64,000 nucleotides of DNA from Toxotes chatareus (Eukaryota > Chordata > Actinopteri > Toxotidae): positions 15,082,535 to 15,146,534 of the forward strand of contig CM028903.1 in the NCBI GenBank assembly GCA_016801885.1. The letters are read 5' to 3'. The notes under the pieces were generated by a model, which saw only the letters and a list, made by a program, of their open reading frames with translations, was not told where the DNA came from and searched no databases. Of this stretch, positions 12,194 to 22,140 are shown one piece after another. The position numbers were made by a program, and so were the translations under genes. How positions within the stretch are numbered: position 1 is the first letter of the stretch; each line of letters opens with the position of its first letter.

Positions 12194-13461
12194 GGTCAGA
12201 CTGGTCAGTGAACTGTGCCCTAAACTGACTGACTGACTGCAGGGTTAGCTTTATCACACCGAGGAGACAAAGGCTGGTGGCGAAGGCATGTGCAGCTCTT
12301 GGACTGATGCAGCATCAGGTGAGCCCCAAGGAGGTACAGTTTCCTCCCATTTGTTTCTCCTGCACATGGCCACCTGAAGCACTCAGTGTTCAAGGATACG
12401 TTGGACAGTGCACGTGAATATGATGTAGGGCTGGCATAAACGGTTCCTCTTACTAATGTCTTGGAGGACACATCTATGGCTCAAATGTCAAAGAGACTGG
12501 ATGCATCAGCAACAACAAACAACATAGTAAGAGGTACAACACTATCCTATCTTGATTATGATGTGGAGTTAAAGCTTGAGTTATTTATATTAAAGAGGCT
12601 GTAAAGAAAGTGTCCAAGTGGCTACATTTCCTAAAAGTTATGTCTAGTCCTTGCTGTAGATGGTCTGATCGTTTTCATAATCCTCAATGGGCCAAAAAAA
12701 AAAAAGAAAAAAGGTTTCACTACTTTTTCAAGGCCCTTGATGTTACATTCTATTTAGATTCAGAGCAAACTGAAAGCAGAAGTTTAAAAAGTCACTGTCT
12801 AAGTTGTCTCTTCAGCATTGTTTCATAAATTTCAGATAAGATATTAAAATTGAGAGAGGGGAGAGTGTCAGAGAGAGAGAGACTGAGAGACTATGATTTC
12901 CAGTTACCATCTGTGATGGTTGCATGAACTTTGGACCAGACCAGTAGCCCAACTGCTATATATTCATTCTAATACTGTGTATTATATACTCAGTAACTCT
13001 GACTATAGCCCTGTGCTCCTATTCATTAGCTTTTAATGATATTCCACAGCATGAAAATTGAGAACCTGTGTGTGAATGAAAGTATGCCATATCTGTATCA
13101 ATGTCTCTGCCTCCATATCTCATTTTTGAATCTAAGAAGTGTACAACATCCATAACCATATGCGCTCGGTGGCTGTGAGATAAAATCTTCCTTCCTTGAT
13201 CATAAGCAATTGATTCTAAAGACAGAAAAGAAATGATGCACGAATGCTCACTTGAAAGTAACTGTGGATTCTTTTAAATTACATATGAAAATAATTAACG
13301 CAGTGCTTTACCTGCTTAGCATCAGCATGTTAGCATGGTCATCATGAGACAGCATTTAACTCGAAACACCACTATTCCTAAGGACAGTCAAATCTACACA
13401 GGTTGTGTAGTGAAAGCAGGAGGTCAGTAGCACAGCAGCAAACTCAGAGTCTACAGTGTAT

Positions 13462-13489
13462 GTCTAGAGAAGTCTAGAAGTCTAGAGAA
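13462..13489. repeat. Short tandem repeat, GTCTAGA(GA)A x3
   Basis: Three copies occur head-to-tail: gtctagagaa, gtctagaa, gtctagagaa. The middle unit lacks GA. Confidence 0.85.
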
Positions 13490-14757
13490 TGTAAGTGGGT
13501 ATACACACGGTATATGAAAGTATTCACTTTCAATTGCTGCATGTAGTTTGCCTGCAGTTTTTTCTTTTTTTTAGTGAGGCTATCTTCCATTTTTCGATAT
13601 GAATATCTGACTTATAAAACAAAATGCAACACTACAAAGTATGTGTGTGCAAGAGTGCTTTGGTTGCAACTGCATGGGTATGCATGTATGTGTGCTGTGT
13701 TTGTGTGTGTCTTTGAGCAAAACAGTGGAATACGACGGCACCTTGAAACTATCCTTGAATTCAAGTGCTCCTAAGATTGTAAAAAGCCAGTGTCATCTGT
13801 ATCAGTGTTTCGGTTTCTATGAAGGACGTGAAAATTTTAAAAAGTGAAACAACACTGTTCCAGAAACTTCTTCCAGGTTTGCCCCATCACACTGAGCTTA
13901 AGGAGGACATGGGCATGACAGCAACGTGTGATCAGTAAACAGTTGCCTCAAGAAATAATCAATCAACTTGTCAACCAAAATACAAATCAGTAAATTTACA
14001 TGGTTGTACCAACTTTAAAATTGCTATTAATTTGGAGTAACCTGTGCGGTCACTACAGTATACTGTTCCTAGCAACATGTCCCTCTGTCCACATGTGAGA
14101 GTGACCACACATTCTCGATTCATGTGCTTCTAATGACACAGCTACAGTTTTAAAATATTAGTTTAGCTTTAGCTCAGATGTTTGACTGTAAATTGATGGA
14201 AAAGCCTTGCAACCAAAGTAAAACAAATTTTTGTTTGTTTTAGTGTGTTTGTTTGTGTATGTGTGTGTTTGTGTGTTTATGTTTGAGCTTGCTAGTATGC
14301 ATTCGTTAAAGCTAATGAGTGTTATCTCAGCATTTTCTCTGAATATAGATCACTGAGCTACGCAGGGACAACAGTGGTTGTATTCCACCTCATACGTTGC
14401 AACACAATCTCAATTACCCGCACTAGTGGGCATAATATGAATGGAGAATTTATGCAAACATTTTTTAATGCACTATTACTATTACTATCACTACCGCCAC
14501 TGCTCCTCTGTTTAAACAGTCAGTGTGTGTGTGTGCGCGTGCGTGTGTTTATGTGTGGATGTTTATGGTTAAAAGTTTGAGGAAAATTCTTCTTTTCTTG
14601 CATCAAGGTTGATTTACAATGAGATTTGCTGTGAGGGGAAAATGTTTTGTAACGAATCTTGTCTCCCCTGATGTGCATCTGAGCAGACCGCTGAATCTTC
14701 TGAGGAGAAATTCAATGTCACATCAAAACAAAAGACGACACGATTTTCTACATTAGG

Positions 14758-14850
14758 GCAAACAAGCACCCAGATGGAATGAGAAAAAAAAGAGAGAAGC
14801 GAAAGACAGGGAGAGGAAGAGAAAAAGAAAGACTACACACACAGAAGAGG
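14758..14850 (+). repeat. Purine-rich tract
   Basis: AGAGAGAAG/GAAAGA-rich plus-strand sequence of about 90 bp. Confidence 0.65.
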
Positions 14851-15156
14851 GTGGACACCCACCCACTTGAGTCATTTAATCCTTTTTTTTTTTCTGTAGA
14901 AGAAAAGAGTGACCAGGGAAAAAACTTTTGCTTGAATTGTTTCTCTGAAGATTAGTCAATCTGAGAAGAAAAAAAAAAAAGGGAAAATAACAGAGTTGCA
15001 GGCAGCCTCTCTAATGATGACCCTCTTGTGTCTGCACTTGAGATCTGGAGTAAGCTCTTGTTTCATTCGGGCACCATCACAACGTCTGTTTAGTCAAAAG
15101 ATGGCACTAGCACCACACCTCTACACCTTGGCCTTTTGTTCAGCAGCCAGAGAAAA

Positions 15157-15230
15157 GGGGGTGGGGGGGCAGAAGAGAAGAGAAGAAAAGAAAAGAGAAG
15201 GATGGGGAGAAAAGGATGGCAAAACTGACA
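15157..15230 (+). repeat. G-run followed by AAGAG purine tract
   Basis: A GGGGGTGGGGGGG block (15157-15169) leads into about 60 bp of nearly pure AAGAG/AAAGG sequence. The combination can form unusual DNA structures (G-stacks, triplex), but there is no direct evidence that it does. Confidence 0.7.
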
Positions 15231-15850
15231 CATGGAACACACCGAGAGAAGATACAAGGGGGAGGGATAAAGCTATAAAGATTGTGAGAGAGACAAAGAA
15301 AGCTGCGTGTTGTTGCGTGAGAGCTTGATTTAGAATCGCCGAGCGAGCTAAACCTGGGCCTATTGCTCAGGCGGGGGGTAGGAACTAATCTTCCAGTGCC
15401 GGTGGGGAGAGACAGGGATCATTTTACACTGCTGCTCCCCCTGGACTTCTTCCTAAAAAATCTGAAGTGACTCAAACTAATCATCTACAATGTAGTCAAA
15501 GCAGTGGAACGAGGAAAGCACATTCCTTCTGGGCATAGGAGCTGTCATGATCACTTAGCATGTTTGTTACTGTTGGAGGACAGTAAGTGGAGGTGGAGAA
15601 GATGCTCATTCTGACAGATGGAGTCTCTGATTGTTTTCCTCTGTCCGAATCTTCCCAGTTCACTTAACATGTTGGACAGACTAACAACTTCTAGGACAAG
15701 CATGAGCTTACAAGTCTTGGAAAGTGCTGATCCTATGAAAGACATACATGTTGTATCTTACATTACAACAACAAATTTTTCTTAGTCATCAAATTAAAAA
15801 TTAAAATGCTCATCCCAACTTAACCAACTTATCCCAACTGAAAATAGTGT
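15231..15850. other. Non-coding stretch
   Basis: I see nothing assignable here. Confidence 0.55.
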
Positions 15851-15852
15851 CT

Positions 15853-15960
15853 TATTACCTCTGTGAAGGAGGTAATGTTTTGACCTGTGCCTGTCTGTCT
15901 GTCTGTCTGTTTGTTTGTTTGTTTGTTTGCAGACAGGAGGTCATCTGGACATTTGGTGAA
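15853..15960 (+). mobile_element. End of a dispersed repeat with GAAGGAGGTAATGTTTTG block and (CTGT)n(TTTG)n
   Basis: The block tacctctgtgaaggaggtaatgttttg followed by CTGT and TTTG tetranucleotide units (15891-15930) resembles the end of a dispersed animal repeat I know by its AAGGAGGTTATGTTTT core followed by a (TTTGTCTG)-rich run. I cannot name the family. Only the end is preserved; the downstream body is not recognisable. Alternatively this is a microsatellite with a chance flank. Confidence 0.4.
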
Positions 15961-16350
15961 TAACTAGAGGAAGACAGGTCTGGAGAAATGAGGGGAGAAA
16001 TTTGGCCCAGGAGCAGTGGGACAAGGGGAGCAGAGGGACAGATAATGACACTTCCTCGCATTTGGGTCCATCTTTTGCAAGTCATTGTCACAAGTTATTG
16101 TAGTAGCTGTTCATGAGCAGTTTACAAACAGACAATTTTCCACTCATATCTTCAAAGCTTCAAGGGCTTTAACTTCCAGGAGGTCATTTTATTTGGGCTC
16201 CCTACAGAAATAACGTGATTAGGAGACAATGTAGTAGAACCAGAAGATAAGGGAGACAAATAAAGTGGCATCTGTGTTTGTGATGCTAATAATGACAGTT
16301 TAATGAGTGTGATAATGATAATCTAATTTGACGCGTTCATCTGTGACGGC
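15961..16350. other. Non-coding stretch
   Basis: Nothing assignable; AAT/GAT-rich toward 16280-16320. Confidence 0.55.
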
Positions 16351-16356
16351 AGGGAC

Positions 16357-17160
16357 ATGCCTTTTCTTTTATTTCCTCCTCTCCTTGACTCCTCTTTCCC
16401 TTTTTGCAGACTTTTCAACTGCCTTTCCTCATGTTTGCATCTATTCCGTTTTGTTTTCTCTTGTAACTTCTTCTCCTTTAAAGCACCCAACTTGACTTTT
16501 CCTCAGTTTACTTCTCTGCATTTACGACCAGTCTGTTCTCTTTCACCGTTTGATTCATTCTCCTCTTCCACACGCGCCCTCCTACTTTTCTCCAACCACT
16601 GGCAAATGAACTTTGTGAACCCTCTTGATTTCTTTTCCTTATACTCCACTCCCTTTTCCTCTATTTTCACTCTACTCCTTTTACCCTCCCTTCATCGCAA
16701 ACTCTCTGTGCTCTCTCCCATTTTCTCAATACCCGCTGACCACTTCAAAGTCCAATTTCTGTGTCACAAAACTTTAACAAATATGTCTTTTCGTACACTC
16801 GGTGTCTGGACACCATCTGAAAGCTAGCGGGTGTTTTAACACCATTTGTAGCAAAGAGGTGGCAGCTCAGTTGTCCCCCAAATTTTAGGCTTGGGAACAC
16901 CTACACTGTGTTCTCCCCTTCACCCTCTGTTCATTTTCCTTCTTGCCCTCTTCTTAACTACTCCAGTTCCAGATCTTAAATCCAGCAAACCCACTTCTTG
17001 CTGTTTCCCTCTCTCTATAGTCTTTTCTCATGCTAACATCATTACATTTTCCCCTGTGATTCATCCTTCTTCCCTTTGTCACTTAATATGGTCTCTCCGA
17101 AATTTAGTTCCTGTGCCTGCTACCCTGCTCTTTCATTCACCCTCCACTGTATACTTTTGA
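16357..17160 (+). repeat. Long pyrimidine-rich domain
   Basis: About 800 bp in which the plus strand is C/T-dominated (strongest 16357-16740 and 16905-17155). It produces open frames of 156 and 89 codons rich in Ser, Leu, Phe and Pro. The translations lack any domain and their residue make-up follows the base bias, so I treat them as artefacts. Confidence 0.65.
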
Positions 17161-17591
17161 TCAAATACTCAATAATGCCATGATGACCTGGAGGGAGATC
17201 GTTGTGAAATGTAGGTTAGTGTGACTGTACAGTATGCCTTACAAAATTATGAAAGCAATCGGTCTGACAGTACTTCATTTTATAGATAGAAATGGGATGT
17301 TCAAAACATTTAGGAGCAGCTGGAGCTAATCTACTTTATCATTTATATCAGGACGTGCTAAAACGTTCCAGGAAAGTCAGAGGTCACAATTCATTCAATG
17401 CCTGATCATGGTGGAGCTCAAACATATGGTGTGTTTCTATAGTTGTTTGTAAACCTCTCCTGTCCCCCCACTCTCTTATTCTACTGTCCTCCTGTCTCCT
17501 TCTGATCCTCATTGTCTTCATGGGGGACAGTGATCGATGTGCTGCTTTAGCAGACTGTGACAAAGTGAGGAACTCTGGCCTCTGAGGGTGC

Positions 17592-17595
<4 letters not shown>

Positions 17596-17648
<53 letters not shown>
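17596..17648. repeat. (TG)n microsatellite, about 53 bp
   Basis: Perfect uninterrupted GT dinucleotides, with CGTGCG interruptions just upstream. It is likely to be length-polymorphic. Confidence 0.98.
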
Positions 17649-17649
<1 letters not shown>

Positions 17650-17724
17650 TGAAATCAACTGTTGATTGCGTGGGCGTGTACTTGTTTGTGTTTGTGTGTA
17701 TGTAGGATGTATATGTACTCCACA

Positions 17725-17748
17725 GGAAAGTATGGATACATACTTTCC
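17725..17748. repeat. Hairpin with perfect 10-bp arms
   Basis: Arms ggaaagtatg (17725-17734) and catactttcc (17739-17748) flank a 4-nt loop (gata). Confidence 0.75.
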
Positions 17749-18061
17749 ACGTAGGGCATACTTTGAAGAACGTTTTATGTTTCTTTGTTTGTGTATATTC
17801 TGGGTTTGTGCTTGTGCGTTATGTGTGAAAGCTTGTGTGTGTTTGTCAGTGTGTAGGCTACGTGAGGAGTGTTTGTTACTGTCAAAATAATGATTCCACT
17901 ACTCAGTTTCTTGCTGCTCTTTCAGTGAACTGAGGCAATAACTATGACAAATCCAGAGTCCAGTTGAGTCTCACTGAGTGCGCACACATACACACAAACA
18001 TAGAACTGTCACACTTCTGTTCTCTCTGTTTGAAGCAGCCGTATTGATTGCTCTGCTATCG

Positions 18062-18080
18062 AAACTCCTGTTAGGAGTTT
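18062..18080. repeat. Hairpin with perfect 8-bp arms
   Basis: Arms aaactcct and aggagttt flank a 3-nt loop. It lies about 100 bp upstream of the long CA microsatellite. Confidence 0.6.
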
Positions 18081-18172
18081 GTCATGGTTTTTAGCTCATT
18101 GCTTCCAACCTTGACAGCTCAAAAAGCTGTTAAGCTTTTGTTTCTCTGGGCAAAGGTGAACATACACATTTA

Positions 18173-18176
<4 letters not shown>

Positions 18177-18258
<82 letters not shown>
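18177..18258. repeat. (CA)41 microsatellite
   Basis: 82 bp of perfect CA dinucleotides, the longest pure microsatellite in the window. Open frames of His-Thr or Cys-Val repeats through it are artefacts. The lack of interruptions suggests it is still expanding or contracting and polymorphic. Confidence 0.99.
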
Positions 18259-18259
<1 letters not shown>

Positions 18260-18261
<2 letters not shown>

Positions 18262-20690
18262 GCCCTGGATATTCAACTTCTGCACACGAATAAGGACTAA
18301 TGACCTGATGCAGGGACGCACACTTGCTGTTACAGGTTACTCATTGACAATTCTGACCTCACCCATACCCAGCATCAGCAAAACAATAAATATTTATTTA
18401 TTCAACATCGTTTCTAATAGATGGGTTTTCTGTTTACAAATAATCAAGGATGCATGCACAGCATTGGGTTAGAAAACAGGTTTCCACAATGTAATGACAG
18501 CTTATTTATGGACATTATTGCTATTTAAAAATAAAGCAGCTTGCTGGAAACCTGTGAAATTGCTGTTTAGAGAATTTGTATGCAACACACATCCTGCATG
18601 GCATCCTTTTTTTAACCACACATCACCTTTCATTGACAACTCTGGCTGCTCACATGATACATATTCCATTGAGAAACAACAGCCAGTAGCAGTGATAATG
18701 CTACAGGAAACTATTCACAAAGTTAGCTTCACAGGTAGAGACAGATGACCTGTGTGTGTGTGTGTGTTCAAAAACATCAACTGACAGTACAGATTAACCC
18801 TGAAAACCCAATTTTAGCATAAAAAAAAAATGAACACTGTGATGCCGTTTGCTGCTACCCAAGTTAAGAGCTTTAGCATGCTCATTCATATTATTATAGA
18901 CATAATTTTAGCATGTATGATAATCCTGCTCTTTCAACAAAATGTGTCAGACACTGGATCTATGCCAGATGCGCTCCAATAATGCAAAAACTCATAGAGA
19001 TGAATGCAGTGTAAGTAGGCAGACAGAGCTTCACTCCTGACAAACTGTGTCAAAACAGGATTAAATCAGTTTTATTGATCAGCCACACAGGATCATGAAA
19101 AGAGACTCTGTATGCCTGTTTATAATTTTCTGGAAAATTAGAAGCGTAACAATGACACTTTTTCCATCCAAAGCCATCAGTCTGCTCCTCTATCTGTCAC
19201 TGATCCCCAGACTGAAACTCTAAATGCATGTCAAGCACAGAGCCTTGGCAATATTCATTAATCAGCCTTAAGCACACAGTAGCATTGTAAGCTGTCGGAC
19301 CTTAAAACCGACGTTCATTCCTGCAGTTTCATTGTAAAACCATTCGCAACCATAACCATAAAATCCAGAGCTCTGACCATATCTCTGTAGCTAATTCTGA
19401 ATAACACTTAATTCTGCTCTCTGTGCTAACAAGGTTTCCTTCTTGGGGTAATGAACATTTTCCGCTCAGTACTTTCTAAAACCAGTACATAAGTGCAAAA
19501 ACGTATATGCATGAAACCAGTGTACATGTAAACATGCTAGAGTAAGACATAATGTATGAGTCGTAGTTGTTAAATGGTACAGCATGTAACCATGTGCACT
19601 GCTTCAAGAAAGTATAAATAGGATCATTGTAGATAATCACATCACAAATACAAGTTTACAAGTTGTAAATATTGTTCTAAGCTGCATTACATTGTTTATG
19701 GGCTGTAAAGATTAGTGAGGTTAGGCAGGGAAAAAAGCAACTTATAATGTGTGACAGAGACATCATGGGGTGATTGAAAAAAAAAAAAACATCTCATGAA
19801 GTCTGACACCCTGCATCTCTACATCTTGGCAACTGGTGGTTACCATGGTGACAGAGTTAGCAATGGTGATAATAATGACAAAAGCTGATTATGCTGATGA
19901 TGATAAAGATGAGGATAAAAATGGAAGGGATTGAGGTGACAATGATATTGTGATGCTTAAAAGTAGTTATGGTATATTTGATATAATTTACTGATTCCTA
20001 CCTTTTTGCTCAGCCTGCTTCCAGGGAATTCAGTATCTGGATTTAATGTACATGAAGAACTCTACTGTACCTACTGTGGTTAGTGCAACATATTCTTTGG
20101 CGTACCCTAAATACGTAAATGTATTTCTCAACAGGTGAAGTCCCATACATTATAGACTGTTGCCCATGAACTTGGAATAATTTATATTTTACTCCTTCTC
20201 ATGAAATGATTGTGACAATGTGATTTATTCTTGCTAGATAAAGTGTATATCTTTTCAAAACTTTATTGATCAATTTCTTCCAATGTGATTACTGATGTGT
20301 ATAAATAGGAATGAAAAAGAAGAATGTGTCTGAAAACAAAACTTTATGGGCAACAGTGTATTTATATGTATTTTTCTTTACCCAGTATCAGAGCTCATGA
20401 AGCAGTTTGTTAACACAACAAACTCATGTGCTAATACAAAATACATTTAGAAGCCACAGGAGGTAAAGGTTTCAGAGGTATAAAAGTTTAATTAGCATCA
20501 GGAAAGTGAAAGGGAAATTCTGAGGAATAAAGCAACTTATAATAGTCAGCCCCGAATGTGTTGCCATGTGTTTTAAATTTTTAATGTGTGAAAATCTCCA
20601 AAAGTGTAAAAAGATAAGGATATAGGCTCTAAAATGGCACAGTACATTGCAGATGTATACCATGCTAATTATTTAAAATGAGTTTAAAAA
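18260..20690. other. Non-coding stretch
   Basis: No gene or mobile element recognised. A short (TG)n lies near 18752-18768, an A-run near 19778-19790, and a GAT/GATAAT-rich patch at 19862-19930. The rest is AT-rich single-copy-looking sequence. Confidence 0.6.
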
Positions 20691-20799
20691 TGACTTAATG
20701 CTCCAACCTCTAATCTCCACCCTCTAATACAACCCATAGGACCATCTCCTGAAACAGATCTGAACCTCCATTATCATGATTATGATAGTAAACATGCAG

Positions 20800-21275
20800 C
20801 TGAGGTTGTGGAATAGAATGGGTCCGAGCACAGAACCCTGTGGAATTCCATGACTAACTTTGCAGTGCATGGAGGATTCATCGTTAACATGTACAAACTA
20901 AAATCGATCTGATAAACACGGCTTAAACCAGATTAGAGAGGTTCCCTTGATGTCAATTAAATGTTCCAGGCTCTGTAATAGGATGTGATGGTCGGAGGTG
21001 TCAAATAAAGCTCTAAGATCTAACGAGACAAGTGCAGAGACAAGTCCTCTGTCCGATGCAATTAGATGGTCATTTGTAACTTTCACCAGTGCTGTCTCTG
21101 TGCTGTGATGCATTCTAAATCCTGACTGAAAGTCTTCAAATAAATTGTTGTTATGTAGAAAGTCACGCAACTCATTGGCGAATACTTCCTCAAAGATTTT
21201 AGAGAGAAAAGGAAGGTTAGATAGAAGTATATAGTTGACTTCGACACCTGGATCAAGAATAGGACTGTGGCACAT
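20800..21275 (-). pseudogene. LINE reverse transcriptase fragment
   Basis: The minus-strand frame from 21275 to 20898 encodes the front of a reverse transcriptase. It shows LSNLPFLSKIFEEV near residues 18-31, FEDFQSGFRMHHSTETALVK near 46-65, and a motif A region LDLRALFDTSDH near 84-95 that keeps the first Asp but has Arg/Leu where Ser/Ala are usual. After the stop at 20898 the same frame continues as FVHVNDESS and then GIPQGSVLGPILF to about 20805. The YADD motif is not found downstream, so the 3' part of the domain is lost. In a live element this enzyme would copy element RNA at the nicked target. Confidence 0.88.
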
Positions 21276-21556
21276 AGCCTGTTAATAAAGACAGATTAAT
21301 CATATCTGGTAAAGAAATACTAACTAAAGGTAAAGTTTCTATAAGCAGCCTAGTTGGGATCGGGTCTAAGACACAGGTTGAGGGTTTAGATGAAAAAATC
21401 AGAGGTTATTTCAGGAAGGCTGATTGAAAAAACAGTATATATCAGGTTTGTAAGGTTCCTGCATTTGAAGATAAATCGGTGCCGGTTGAGAGCTGGAGGT
21501 CATACATTTTGTTGCTAATAGTTAGAAATTTTTCATTGAACAAGCTCATGAAGTCA

Positions 21557-22129
21557 TTACCACTGAGAGCAGTTGAGTGTTATTTGCAGTGAGTCTGCAG
21601 CCCTATCAACAAGATGATCCATTTGGGAGGGACTGAAGTTTGCACAGGAGTTCTCTGTTACATTGAAAAATGGCATCAAATTAAATGCAGATGGAATCAC
21701 TTCCTCAAATTTAACTATAGCACTATCAGATGGACATCTAGTGGAGACATTTTTGGCTAATGGTGTGTAGTCCAGCAAAATCAATTCAAAATTAATTAAA
21801 TAATGGTCTGATAAAAGAGGACTCGGAGGAAAGACTATTAAATTTTCAATTTCAATGCCTTTTGCCAGAACAAGGACAAGGGTGTGGTTAAAACAGTGGG
21901 TGTGTTTAATTGCGCTCTGAGAAAGGCCAATTGAGTCTAATAGTTTGATAAATGTAGTGCTAAGGCTATCATTATCGATTAGAATATTAAAATCACCTAC
22001 TGTAATTGCTTCATTTGTACCAAAGTCTAAACTTGATAAAAACTCAGATAGAAATTCAGAGTAAAGGCCACAATTGCAGTTCACTATAACAAAAACTGAC
22101 TCTAGGGTTTTACAGGTGGGCAGTCTCAT
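21557..22129 (-). pseudogene. LINE endonuclease domain remnant
   Basis: This 190-codon minus-strand frame carries the C-terminal half of an AP-endonuclease-like domain, which in intact elements nicks target DNA for target-primed reverse transcription. The GDFN motif is at residues 45-48, a THCFNHTL block near 77-84, and LLSDHY near 105-110 (the usual SDH motif). The Asp expected in the T-L-D-L-V-L block is Val (residue 85), which removes a conserved acidic position. The N-terminal catalytic part of the domain is absent. The frame ends at a stop (21557-21559), after which the element continues in another frame. Other L2 relics in the window are at 25.8 and 42.8-44.5 kb. Confidence 0.85.
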
Positions 22130-22140
22130 CCTAACTGAAC

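Larger units (their letters stand above)
10380..14757. other. Non-coding stretch, minor repeats only
   Basis: No gene recognised. Contents: a (CA)n at 10586-10605, A-runs near 11643-11660 and 12692-12711, an 11-bp-arm hairpin at 12165-12193, a short GTCTAGA tandem repeat at 13462-13489, and TG-rich patches near 14240-14280 and 14524-14550. Open frames on both strands at 12066-12471 have no family I can name. Confidence 0.6.
20690..22140 (-). mobile_element. L2-clade LINE relic (endonuclease to reverse transcriptase)
   Basis: A degenerate non-LTR retrotransposon copy on the minus strand. Read 5' to 3' on that strand it keeps the expected order: the C-terminal part of the apurinic-type endonuclease (22129 to 21557), a linker whose shifted frame still reads PSTCVLDPIPTRLL and LSLLTGYVPQS (about 21400-21285), then reverse transcriptase (21275 to about 20800) with the motif GIPQGSVLGPILF after an in-frame stop. 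The catalytic YADD block and everything beyond is missing or unrecognisable. Frame changes and stops show that it is dead. The clade assignment rests on recalled similarity to fish L2-type ORF2 proteins. It could belong to another CR1/L2-group lineage. Confidence 0.85.

Noticed and set aside
16357..16827. 156-codon plus-strand open frame
   Set aside because: It lies in a pyrimidine-rich domain; the Ser/Leu/Phe/Pro content follows from C/T bias, with no domain and no signal of a real start.
18084..18321. His-Thr and Cys-Val repeat frames
   Set aside because: They are translations of the (CA)41 microsatellite.
20898..22129. A functional reverse-transcriptase gene
   Set aside because: Stops, frame shifts and a missing active site show a dead LINE copy.
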